From positions 112,355 to 176,354 of the forward strand of contig CAZEJT010000006.1 in NCBI GenBank assembly GCA_964512655.1: a stretch of 64,000 nucleotides of DNA, read 5' to 3'. Below the pieces are notes generated by a model, which did no database searches, was not told the DNA's origin, and saw only the letters and a program-made list of their open reading frames with translations. Position 1 is the first letter of the stretch. Each line of letters starts with the position of its first letter. The stretch comes from VBOC01 sp964512655. Lineage in GTDB: Bacteria > Bacteroidota > Ignavibacteria > UBA10030 > SZUA-254. This document shows, piece by piece, positions 36,002 to 46,230 of this stretch. A program made the translations under genes and the position numbers.

Positions 36002-36577
36002 ATGGATCTGCGACAACGGCTCTTCCGGTACCGCAGCTACACGCCGATCCCGTTTCTCGCCGCAATGCTCGCGCTTGCGCGGCCTACCCCGTGGGGACTG
36101 GGGGCGGGATTCGCGGTCGTGCTCTGCGGGGAGCTGCTGCGGCTCTGGGGCGTATCGATAGCGGGAAGCGAAACGCGCACGACCGGACCGGTAGGGGGGA
36201 CGTACCTGATCACGCGGGGCCCGTTCGCTCATGTGCGGAACCCGCTCTACCTCGGGAACATGCTGATGTATCTCGGTCTCGGAATCATGTCGGACGCGTT
36301 CTGGCTCACGGTTGCGGCGATGGTCTATTTTTTCTGGCAGTATTCACTGATCGTGAGCATCGAAGAAGAGTATCTGCTCAAGACGTTCAAAGACGAGTTC
36401 ATCCGGTACTGCGCGTGGGTGCCGCGTTTCGTTCCCCGGCTCAAGCCGTACCCGCAGGGCGCGAACCCGCAGCCCGATCCGGAGATCGGAAGGGGGCTGC
36501 GCTCCGAGAAGCGGACGTTCCAGGCGATTGCGATTCTGACGATCCTCCTCGTCGCCATCTGGCGCGTCCGTGGCTAA
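36002..36577 (+). CDS. ICMT/PEMT-like integral membrane methyltransferase
   Basis: A 191-residue membrane protein of the isoprenylcysteine carboxyl methyltransferase / phospholipid methyltransferase family. The SAM-binding signature is seen as TRGPFAHVRNPLYLGN, with the conserved EEEYLLKTFKDEF towards the C-terminus and about four membrane segments. Bacterial members methylate small hydrophobic or membrane-bound molecules, mostly unidentified. The stop overlaps the lpxB start by 8 bp, so it is translated together with lipid A genes; a lipid substrate is an inference from that position only. Confidence 0.8.
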   Translation: MDLRQRLFRYRSYTPIPFLAAMLALARPTPWGLGAGFAVVLCGELLRLWGVSIAGSETRTTGPVGGTYLITRGPFAHVRNPLYLGNMLMYLGLGIMSDAFWLTVAAMVYFFWQYSLIVSIEEEYLLKTFKDEFIRYCAWVPRFVPRLKPYPQGANPQPDPEIGRGLRSEKRTFQAIAILTILLVAIWRVRG

Positions 36578-37712
36578 AGGCGCTGCCGACGTCAAGCGCA
36601 TCATGATCGTGTCGGGAGAGCCCTCAGGGGATCTCCACGGTTCCGGCCTCGTCCGCGAACTGAAGAAGAGGAGTCCGGGGTGCGAGATCTTCGGCATCGG
36701 CGGCAACCTGATGCAGGCCGCGGGAATGGAGCTGATCTACCATATCCGCGAATTATCGGTGATGGGATTTCTTGAAGTCATCCAACACCTGCCGCTCCTT
36801 CGCTCGGTCGAGCGGACGCTGGAAGCGATCGTGAAGGCCAAGAGGCCCTCGGTGCTTGTTCTCATCGATTATCCGGGCTTCAACCTGCGGTTCGCGCGCA
36901 CGGCCAGACGGCTGGGAATGAAGATCGTCTATTACATCAGCCCGCAGGTCTGGGCATGGCGGCCCGGGCGCGTCAGGAAAATGAAGCCGCTGATCGACAA
37001 GATGCTCGTCGTGTTCCCGTTCGAAGAGGAGCTGTACCGCTCCGAAGGGATCGACGTGGAGTGGGTCGGACATCCTCTCCTCGAATCGCTCACCGAGCCC
37101 CAGGGAAGGACCGAGTTCTGCAAGCGATACGGGTTCGATCCGGCGAAGCCGATAGCGGCGCTCGTGCCCGGAAGCCGCAGGCAGGAGGTCGAGCGGATGT
37201 TCCCGGTGATGCTCGGCGCTTCGCGCCTGCTGCGCCGCGAGCTCGGAGTGCAGACCGCCGTGGCGGTCTCATCCGCGCTGGAGCTCGACTTCATGAAGTC
37301 TTTCGTGCGGGACGATCTCTCCGTCGAGCTGATCAAGAACGCGACGTACGACGTGATGAAGAACGCCGACATCGTCCTCGTGGCTTCCGGAACCGCCACG
37401 CTCGAGACGGCATGCTACGGGACCCCGATGGTCATTCTGTACAAGACCTCGGCGCTGACATACCTGATCGCGCGGATGCTTGTGCGCATCAAAAACATCG
37501 GGCTGGTCAATATCGTCGCCGGCGAGCGGGTCGTGCCGGAGCTTCTGCAGGGGCGGGCGAATGCTCCGCATCTGGCGCGCGAAGCCGCCCGTATGCTTCA
37601 GGATCCGCCGCTCATGAAGGAGATTTCTCAACGGCTCGCACGAGTGAAGGAAAAGCTCGGGACTCCGGGCGCATCCGCCCGCGCCGCGGCCGCCGTGCTC
37701 TCCTTCACCTGA
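36570..37712 (+). CDS. lpxB: lipid-A-disaccharide synthase
   Basis: Condenses UDP-2,3-diacylglucosamine with 2,3-diacylglucosamine 1-phosphate to the lipid A disaccharide at the inner membrane. The 380-residue GT19 enzyme has VSGEPSGDLHGSGL at the N-terminus, VLIDYPGFNLR, YYISPQVWAWRPGR, WVGHPLLE and ASGTATLET. The GTG at 36570 overlaps the previous gene by 8 bp; an ATG at 36603 would remove 11 residues but still leave the conserved core. lpxK follows after 7 bp, which is the expected pathway neighbour. Confidence 0.96.
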   Translation: MAKGAADVKRIMIVSGEPSGDLHGSGLVRELKKRSPGCEIFGIGGNLMQAAGMELIYHIRELSVMGFLEVIQHLPLLRSVERTLEAIVKAKRPSVLVLIDYPGFNLRFARTARRLGMKIVYYISPQVWAWRPGRVRKMKPLIDKMLVVFPFEEELYRSEGIDVEWVGHPLLESLTEPQGRTEFCKRYGFDPAKPIAALVPGSRRQEVERMFPVMLGASRLLRRELGVQTAVAVSSALELDFMKSFVRDDLSVELIKNATYDVMKNADIVLVASGTATLETACYGTPMVILYKTSALTYLIARMLVRIKNIGLVNIVAGERVVPELLQGRANAPHLAREAARMLQDPPLMKEISQRLARVKEKLGTPGASARAAAAVLSFT

Positions 37713-37719
37713 AAGCCCG

Positions 37720-38775
37720 GTGGTGGGCGCGCTCCGGCAGCTGCTCGTTCCGTTTTCGTGGCTCTATGGGGCCATTGTCCGGCTGCGAAACGCATTCTAT
37801 GACGCCGGCGTTTTCACAAGTGAGAGGTTCGGCGTGCCCGTCGTCTCCGTCGGAAATCTGACGGCAGGCGGAACAGGCAAGACGCCCTTCGTGGAATACC
37901 TTGTGCAATACTATATGGGCAAGCGAAAGCGGGTTGCGGTGCTGAGCAGGGGTTACAAGCGCGCTTCCACCGGCACGGTTATTGTCTCGGACGGGAAGAA
38001 CATTTTGGCGAATCCCGATCAATCGGGTGACGAGCCATACCAGATCGCCCGCAGGTTCCCGGAAACGCCCGTCATATCGGACGAGCGAAGGACACGGTCG
38101 GCGAAGATTGCGGTCGAAGAGTTTCAGGCGGACATTATCGTCCTTGACGATGGGTTTCAGCATCGGGCAATTTCCCGCGATCTGGATATCGTGCTGCTCA
38201 GGTCGTGGCCTCCCCTGGATCGGATGCCAATGCTTCCGGCCGGACCCAGGCGTGAGCCGCTCTCGTCACTGCGGAGGGCGGCGTTGATGGGCTTATCGGC
38301 ATATGCCGCAACACCAATGCAGTCCCAGGATCTGAAGGATTACACACCCGCGCCGATGATTGCAATCCGCTTCATGCCGGATTGCGTTGTTCGGGTCTTC
38401 GGAAAGGAGAGGATCTCCGCCGAAGATCTGACGGGGAAAAAAGTAATGGGGTTTTGCGGGATCGCCAATCCGGAAGGATTCGAACGGACGCTGGACGATT
38501 TGGACCTCGAAGTTGTCGGGTTCATCAGTTTTCCGGACCATCACCGCTTCACGAGCGATGATTTCCAACGGATCAGGAACGGGTTTGAGAAATCAGGAGC
38601 GGCCATGATCCTGACAACTGAGAAGGATTCGATCCGGTGCGCCAATGCGCAGGGAGAGGCCATACTCGGGGCGCTGCCGGTGTATTTTGTCAGGATTTCG
38701 ACACAGGTTATCGAGGGTGAGCAGCGCCTTCATTCGATGCTCGACGCGCTCATAGATGAAAAGCGCGCGGGCTAA
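37720..38775 (+). CDS. lpxK: tetraacyldisaccharide 4'-kinase
   Basis: Phosphorylates the 4' position of the lipid A disaccharide made by LpxB. The 351-residue enzyme has the Walker A motif GNLTAGGTGKTPFVE (about residues 46-60), LSRGYKR, SDERRTRS, and the Walker B-like LDDGFQHRAI. The start is GTG at 37720. The last codons encode KRAG and the TAA stop lies in the loop of a REP-like palindrome (38766-38788), so the extreme C-terminus is repeat-derived. Confidence 0.95.
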   Translation: MVGALRQLLVPFSWLYGAIVRLRNAFYDAGVFTSERFGVPVVSVGNLTAGGTGKTPFVEYLVQYYMGKRKRVAVLSRGYKRASTGTVIVSDGKNILANPDQSGDEPYQIARRFPETPVISDERRTRSAKIAVEEFQADIIVLDDGFQHRAISRDLDIVLLRSWPPLDRMPMLPAGPRREPLSSLRRAALMGLSAYAATPMQSQDLKDYTPAPMIAIRFMPDCVVRVFGKERISAEDLTGKKVMGFCGIANPEGFERTLDDLDLEVVGFISFPDHHRFTSDDFQRIRNGFEKSGAAMILTTEKDSIRCANAQGEAILGALPVYFVRISTQVIEGEQRLHSMLDALIDEKRAG

Positions 38776-38788
38776 AGCCCGCGGCTAC
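38766..38788 (-). repeat. REP-like palindrome that supplies the lpxK stop codon
   Basis: CGCGGGC, loop TAAA, GCCCGCG, then CTAC at 38785-38788. The lpxK TAA is made by loop bases 38773-38775. Confidence 0.8.
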
Positions 38789-38875
38789 CGGGGCTGATTC
38801 GGAAATGTGCGCGCGGAAACCCAGGCATACCGGGGCAGTTTCGGAGCGTGGAACAAACGATGCCACACGACTAGA

Positions 38876-39583
38876 ATGAGAATCGGCGTAACAGATACGA
38901 TGGACGATCGCGGGGGGATTGAGAGGTATCTCTCGTGGCTCAGGAGCGGAAGTCCCGACGTCAAGTGCGCGACGCTTTCATACGAACACGGTGTAGCACA
39001 CCCGGCAGGCGCGTGCGACGGCATCGTTCTCAGCGGGGGAGGCGATGTCGATCCCGTGCTCTATGGAGCGCAGACCGGACATCCGACCGTGCACGACGTC
39101 GACCAGAAGCGCGATTCGTTCGAGCGGGGAGTGCTTGACCGGGCGCTGAGCGAGGGAATCCCGATCCTCGGAATCTGCAGGGGCCTCCAACTGGCAAACG
39201 TTCATCTCGGCGGTTCGCTGATCGTCGATCTTGAAGAGGCCGGATTCTCCGGCCATCAGGATGAACAAGGAAATGAGTGCGATCATGGAGTCCTTCTTGA
39301 GAGGCCCGGCGTTCTGAAGGACTCAGTCGGGACCTCGGCCGGCACGGTGAATTCCCGCCACCACCAGGCAGCGGATACGCCGGGAGAGGGCCTCAGGGTC
39401 GTCGCGCGTTCGGGCGACGGGGTGGTCGAGGCGATGGAGTTCGACCAGCCCGGAATGCACCCGTTCTTCCTGCTCGTTCAGTGGCACCCCGAGCGGATGA
39501 ACGGGGGAGACAACCCGTTCTCGGCGGACATACTCAGGAGATTCATAACGGCTGTACAGACAAAGAACGAGACGAAAAGGTAG
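38876..39583 (+). CDS. class I glutamine amidotransferase-like hydrolase (peptidase C26 / PuuD type)
   Basis: A 235-residue protein of the gamma-glutamyl-gamma-aminobutyrate hydrolase family. The nucleophile is the Cys in ILGICRGLQLANV, and the catalytic His-Pro-Glu appears as VQWHPE near the C-terminus; GGDVDPVLYG is also typical. PuuD-like enzymes cleave gamma-glutamyl amides in putrescine use, but no putrescine genes are near, so the substrate is open. The ATG at 38876 starts the conserved MRIGVTDT; the longer frame from 38807 is mainly non-conserved. Confidence 0.85.
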   Translation: MRIGVTDTMDDRGGIERYLSWLRSGSPDVKCATLSYEHGVAHPAGACDGIVLSGGGDVDPVLYGAQTGHPTVHDVDQKRDSFERGVLDRALSEGIPILGICRGLQLANVHLGGSLIVDLEEAGFSGHQDEQGNECDHGVLLERPGVLKDSVGTSAGTVNSRHHQAADTPGEGLRVVARSGDGVVEAMEFDQPGMHPFFLLVQWHPERMNGGDNPFSADILRRFITAVQTKNETKR

Positions 39584-39642
39584 TGCCTGACACTCACTCC
39601 GACACGGCGCATCAGGACCTGGTGGAGGTGCGTACCGTGCGA

Positions 39643-39665
39643 CGCCGGCTAAAGCCGGCGGCTAC
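39643..39665 (-). repeat. REP-like palindrome, CTAC-tailed
   Basis: CGCCGGC, loop TAAA, GCCGGCG, then CTAC at 39662-39665, in the gap before ppdK. Confidence 0.8.
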
Positions 39666-39716
39666 CGAACGAAATAAAGGCACTGCCGATAAACAGGCAA
39701 ACGAGGAGATAAGAAG

Positions 39717-42458
<2,742 letters not shown>

Positions 42459-42477
42459 TACCCAAGGCCAATCACTC

Positions 42478-43515
42478 ATGAAGCTTTCAGACTTCAAGTA
42501 TCCATTACCGAGAAACCTCGTTGCAAAGCATCCCGCCAAGCCGAGGGATTCAGCCCGGCTTATGGTCCTCAGCCGGTCGGTCGACTCGATTGACGAGAAG
42601 AGGTTCAGCGACATCGTCGATTATTTCAAGAAGGGCGATTGCCTTGTCGTGAATCAGACAAAGGTATTTCCCGCCCGCCTCTTCGGCAAGAAGGAGAAGA
42701 CGAACGCCAAGATCGAGGTCTTCCTCCTCCGCGAACTGAACCCCGAGGAGAATATCTGGGACGTGATCGTCGATCCCGCACGGAAGGTGCGCATCGGAAA
42801 CAAGATTTATTTCGATGACGGAAAGATCTGGTGCGAGGTCATCGACAACACGACATCGAGGGGGCGCACGGTCCGGTTCAACTACAAGGGAGACCTCTTC
42901 AAGGTCATCGAAAGGATCGGCCTGACGCCGCTTCCGTATTACATCAAGCGCGAGCCGGAGGAGGCCGACAAGGAACTCTACCAGACCGTCTACGCGAAGA
43001 ACATCGGGTCGGTCGCTGCCCCCACCGCGGGGCTTCATTTCACGAAGCGGCTTCTCGCACAGCTCGAAAAGAAGGGAGTCCGGGTCGCTCCCGTCACGCT
43101 CCATCTCGGTCTCGGCTCGTTCAGAGCTGTCGAGGTGGAAGACCTTTCCAAGCACAAGATGGATTCCGAGTACTATGAAATCCCGCAGTCGACGGTCGAC
43201 ATGGTGAACCGGACGATCGACAACAGAGGAGCGGTCTTTGTGGCCGGGACGAGCACCACGCGGGCGGTGGAATCGAGCGTCACTACGACCGGGCATCTGA
43301 AGGCGAACAGGGGGTGGACCGATAAGTTCATCTTTCCGCCGTACGATTTCAAGATCGTCGATCACCTCATTACGAACTTCCACATGCCCGAGTCGACTCT
43401 CCTGATGCTCGCCTGCGCCTTTGCTGGGAGGGATTTCGTGATGCGCGCGTACAAGAAGGCGATCAAGGAGAAGTGGCGCTTTTATAGTTACGGCGATGCG
43501 ATGCTCATTCTCTGA
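42478..43515 (+). CDS. queA: S-adenosylmethionine:tRNA ribosyltransferase-isomerase
   Basis: Makes epoxyqueuosine in tRNA by transferring the ribosyl part of SAM. The 345-residue protein begins MKLSDFKYPLPRNLVAKHP and contains RDSARLMVLSR, FPARLFGKK, the signature AAPTAGLHFT and a C-terminal TNFHMPESTLLML. These are all characteristic of QueA. It follows ppdK by 19 bp and precedes ispD by 11 bp. Confidence 0.96.
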   Translation: MKLSDFKYPLPRNLVAKHPAKPRDSARLMVLSRSVDSIDEKRFSDIVDYFKKGDCLVVNQTKVFPARLFGKKEKTNAKIEVFLLRELNPEENIWDVIVDPARKVRIGNKIYFDDGKIWCEVIDNTTSRGRTVRFNYKGDLFKVIERIGLTPLPYYIKREPEEADKELYQTVYAKNIGSVAAPTAGLHFTKRLLAQLEKKGVRVAPVTLHLGLGSFRAVEVEDLSKHKMDSEYYEIPQSTVDMVNRTIDNRGAVFVAGTSTTRAVESSVTTTGHLKANRGWTDKFIFPPYDFKIVDHLITNFHMPESTLLMLACAFAGRDFVMRAYKKAIKEKWRFYSYGDAMLIL

Positions 43516-43526
43516 GGCCCGCTTCG

Positions 43527-44237
43527 ATGCATGAAGGAGCGATCGTCGGCGCCGTGATCCCCGCAGCGGGCGGTGGCGTGAGGATGGGATCCGCGGATCC
43601 GAAGCAGTTCCTGGAACTCGAGGGGAAGCCGATCATCGCGTGGGCAATTGAACCGTTCCAGAACGCTGCGGAAGTCGACACGATCGTCATCGCGACGGGG
43701 GCCTCGCAGATCGGCAGGATGGAACGGATCGTTGCCGATGCAGGGGCCTCAAAGGTCTCCATGGTTGTTGCGGGGGGCGAGCACAGGCAGGATTCCGTCA
43801 GAAACGGACTCCGGGCCCTTGCTTCGAAGGAGGTTGGAATCGTCCTCATCCATGACGGCGTTCGGCCCTTCATCAATCCGGACCTGATCAGATCCGTCCT
43901 TAAAGGCCTCGCCGGCGCCGATGCCTCCATTGCCGCCATGCCCGCGAGGGAAACCGTTAAGCTTTCCAATGGAGGCGCGATCGTCGCCTCAACACCCCGC
44001 CGAGAGGAGGTTTGGCTAGCGCAGACCCCTCAGGCGTTCAGGTATGCCGACCTATGCAGGGCAATTGAGCTCGCATCATCCGACGGCTTCCTGGGGACCG
44101 ATGAAGCGGGGCTGGTGGAGCGGCTGGGGAAGAAGGTGGCACTGGTGAAGGGAAGCTGGGAGAACATCAAGATAACAAGCCCTGAAGACCTGGAACTGGC
44201 CAGAATGATAGCCAGGCGCCGCACAGCTCGTACTTAA
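43527..44237 (+). CDS. ispD: 2-C-methyl-D-erythritol 4-phosphate cytidylyltransferase
   Basis: Third enzyme of the MEP isoprenoid pathway, which activates MEP with CTP. The 236-residue nucleotidyltransferase has the N-terminal PAAGGGVRMGSADPKQFLEL, GGEHRQDSVRNGL, VLIHDGVRPF and QTPQAFR, all typical. ispF, often adjacent or fused, is not here. It complements ispG at 4 kb, showing that this organism uses the MEP route. Confidence 0.96.
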   Translation: MHEGAIVGAVIPAAGGGVRMGSADPKQFLELEGKPIIAWAIEPFQNAAEVDTIVIATGASQIGRMERIVADAGASKVSMVVAGGEHRQDSVRNGLRALASKEVGIVLIHDGVRPFINPDLIRSVLKGLAGADASIAAMPARETVKLSNGGAIVASTPRREEVWLAQTPQAFRYADLCRAIELASSDGFLGTDEAGLVERLGKKVALVKGSWENIKITSPEDLELARMIARRRTART

Positions 44238-44296
44238 TCTCCCTCACGTGCCTTGACACTAAGCGTGGTGGCTCAGGTTTGATACGTGCCGAGCGA

Positions 44297-44319
44297 CGCC
44301 GGCTAAAGCCGGCGGCTAC
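44297..44319 (-). repeat. REP-like palindrome, CTAC-tailed
   Basis: CGCCGGC, loop TAAA, GCCGGCG, then CTAC at 44316-44319. It and the copy at 39643 share stem, loop and the base before CTAC. Confidence 0.8.
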
Positions 44320-44358
44320 GAAGAGCAAAACACGGACGCCGCCAGGTCACACCCATTC

Positions 44359-44386
44359 TTGATTTAATTGAAGAAATTTATATCTT
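44359..44386 (+). promoter_or_regulatory. possible promoter for plsY-gpsA
   Basis: TTGATT at 44359-44364, 16-bp spacer, TATCTT at 44381-44386, about 36 nt before the plsY start. It lies in a locally AT-rich patch. Confidence 0.5.
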
Positions 44387-44421
44387 TAAACCTGTAACCT
44401 CGAACAAATTGAAGGGCTTTC

Positions 44422-45123
44422 ATGCTGCCTCTGGCTATTGTAGTCGTGCTCAGCTACCTGGTGGGATCGATTCCCACGAGCATCATTGTCTCGAAAATGG
44501 CCCATGGCATCGATATTCGCAACCATGGCAGCGGCAATGCCGGGGGTACGAACGTTTTCAGAGTTTTGGGGCCAAAGGCAGGTCTGGGAGTAATCGCCCT
44601 TGACATCCTCAAGGGGTATATTGCCACCATGCTCGTAACGAAATTGATGTACGGACCGATTCCATTCACAAACGCCACCCCGTTCGAGGACATCACCGTA
44701 GTGCGAATCATCGCCGGCTGCGCTGCGATCCTCGGTCATGTGTGGACAGCCTTCGGCGGATTCCGGGGCGGGAAAGGAATCGCAACCGCGGGGGGCGTGC
44801 TCCTGGGGCTTGCGACGATCGAACTTCTGGTCGCAGTGGGCGTTTTCTCGCTTGTCTTCATTCTGTCGCGCACGGTTTCTTTGGGGTCGATCACCGCTGC
44901 GATCGCCTTTCCGCTGACGATGCTCGCCCGTCACAATCTCTTCCATGCGGATCTGGAGGGATATCATACGCTGATCTTTTTCAGCATCGCGATATCTCTC
45001 CTTCTTATCTACACGCACCGCGCCAACATCAAGCGATTGATGGACGGCACGGAGGCGCGCCTGTCAAGGGTCCCGTTGCTCCGCAAGAATCACGCGAAGT
45101 CCTCCGGCTCCTCCGGAGCGTAA
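44422..45123 (+). CDS. plsY: glycerol-3-phosphate acyltransferase (acyl-phosphate dependent)
   Basis: Inner-membrane enzyme that transfers an acyl group from acyl-phosphate to glycerol 3-phosphate, the first step of phospholipid synthesis. The 233-residue protein has LVGSIPTSIIVSK, the catalytic GSGNAGGTNVFRVLG, and GGFRGGKGIATAGG, the three PlsY motifs, within five or more membrane segments. A charged tail follows (TEARLSRVPLLRKNH). gpsA, which supplies the glycerol 3-phosphate, is the next gene; the pairing is biochemically sensible and common. Confidence 0.95.
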   Translation: MLPLAIVVVLSYLVGSIPTSIIVSKMAHGIDIRNHGSGNAGGTNVFRVLGPKAGLGVIALDILKGYIATMLVTKLMYGPIPFTNATPFEDITVVRIIAGCAAILGHVWTAFGGFRGGKGIATAGGVLLGLATIELLVAVGVFSLVFILSRTVSLGSITAAIAFPLTMLARHNLFHADLEGYHTLIFFSIAISLLLIYTHRANIKRLMDGTEARLSRVPLLRKNHAKSSGSSGA

Positions 45124-45142
45124 ACCTCCGCAGGAATCGCCG

Positions 45143-46141
45143 ATGCGCATAGCGGTACTCGGAGCCGGAAGCTGGGGTACGACGCTTGCGATTCTGCTGA
45201 GCTACAACACCCACCAGGTAGTTCTCTGGGCTCACCGCGAGGATCATTCCAGAACGATGATTGAGAGCCGGGAAAACCGCGCTCTCCTTCCTGGCGTCAA
45301 GATTCCCCCCAACATCGAAATCACGAGCGACCTCCAGCGCGCGATCTCCGGCCGCGATCTCATCGTGGCCGCGGTGCCGGCACAGTTCGTCCGCTCGGTG
45401 GCGGAGCGGCTGAAGGGCTGCGATTTCAGCTCGACAATCATCGTCAACGTGGCGAAAGGGATCGAGAACTCCTCGCTGATGACGATGTCGGGAGTTCTTC
45501 TCGACGTCCTTCCAAGCGTCCGTCCGGACAATATCGTCACCATATCCGGTCCGAGCTTCGCCGAAGAGGTCGCGCGTCAGGTTCCCACCGCGGTCGTAGC
45601 GGCATCCACCAGCCTCGAGACCGCGAAACAGGTCCAGCAGGTATTCATGACCCCGTACTTTCGGGTGTACTCGAGCGACGACATTCGCGGCGTGGAGCTT
45701 GCGGGATCGATCAAAAACGTCATCGCCATCGCAGCCGGCATCGCAGACGGCTCCGGCTTCGGGGACAATACCAAAGCCGCGATCATGACCCGGGCGACCG
45801 CCGAGCTCTCCCGCCTCGGGAGGCATATGGGGGCGCAGCAGCAGACATTTGCGGGCCTCTCGGGCATCGGGGACCTTATCGCGACCTGCATGAGCAAGCA
45901 CAGCCGGAATCGCCACGTGGGCGAGGAGATCGGCCGGGGAAGGAAGCTCCCTGCCGTCCTTGGGGAGATGGTGATGGTGGCGGAAGGCGTCGCGACCACG
46001 AGGTCGGTCCACGATCTTGCCTCAAAGTACGGCGTCGAGCTCCCCATCTCGAACGAAGTCTATGAGGTGCTCTTCGAGGACAAGGACCCGATCCTGGCGA
46101 CATCCGATCTGATGACACGCAACGCCAAGGGAGAGGCCTGA
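45143..46141 (+). CDS. gpsA: glycerol-3-phosphate dehydrogenase [NAD(P)+]
   Basis: Reduces dihydroxyacetone phosphate to glycerol 3-phosphate for phospholipid synthesis. The 332 residues start with the Rossmann loop VLGAGSWGTTLA. They contain VNVAKGIEN, SGPSFAEEVA, the active-site region ELAGSIKNVIAIAAG and the C-terminal GLSGIGDLIATC. It follows plsY by 19 bp, so the promoter at 44359-44386 probably serves both. Confidence 0.96.
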   Translation: MRIAVLGAGSWGTTLAILLSYNTHQVVLWAHREDHSRTMIESRENRALLPGVKIPPNIEITSDLQRAISGRDLIVAAVPAQFVRSVAERLKGCDFSSTIIVNVAKGIENSSLMTMSGVLLDVLPSVRPDNIVTISGPSFAEEVARQVPTAVVAASTSLETAKQVQQVFMTPYFRVYSSDDIRGVELAGSIKNVIAIAAGIADGSGFGDNTKAAIMTRATAELSRLGRHMGAQQQTFAGLSGIGDLIATCMSKHSRNRHVGEEIGRGRKLPAVLGEMVMVAEGVATTRSVHDLASKYGVELPISNEVYEVLFEDKDPILATSDLMTRNAKGEA

Positions 46142-46230
46142 TCGGTTGACTCTCCGGCGCTCTTCCCGGCGCCGCGGATATCAGATGTAACAGTCTGCAT
46201 CGGCATTCCGGTCGTCTCTTCATTCCACTG

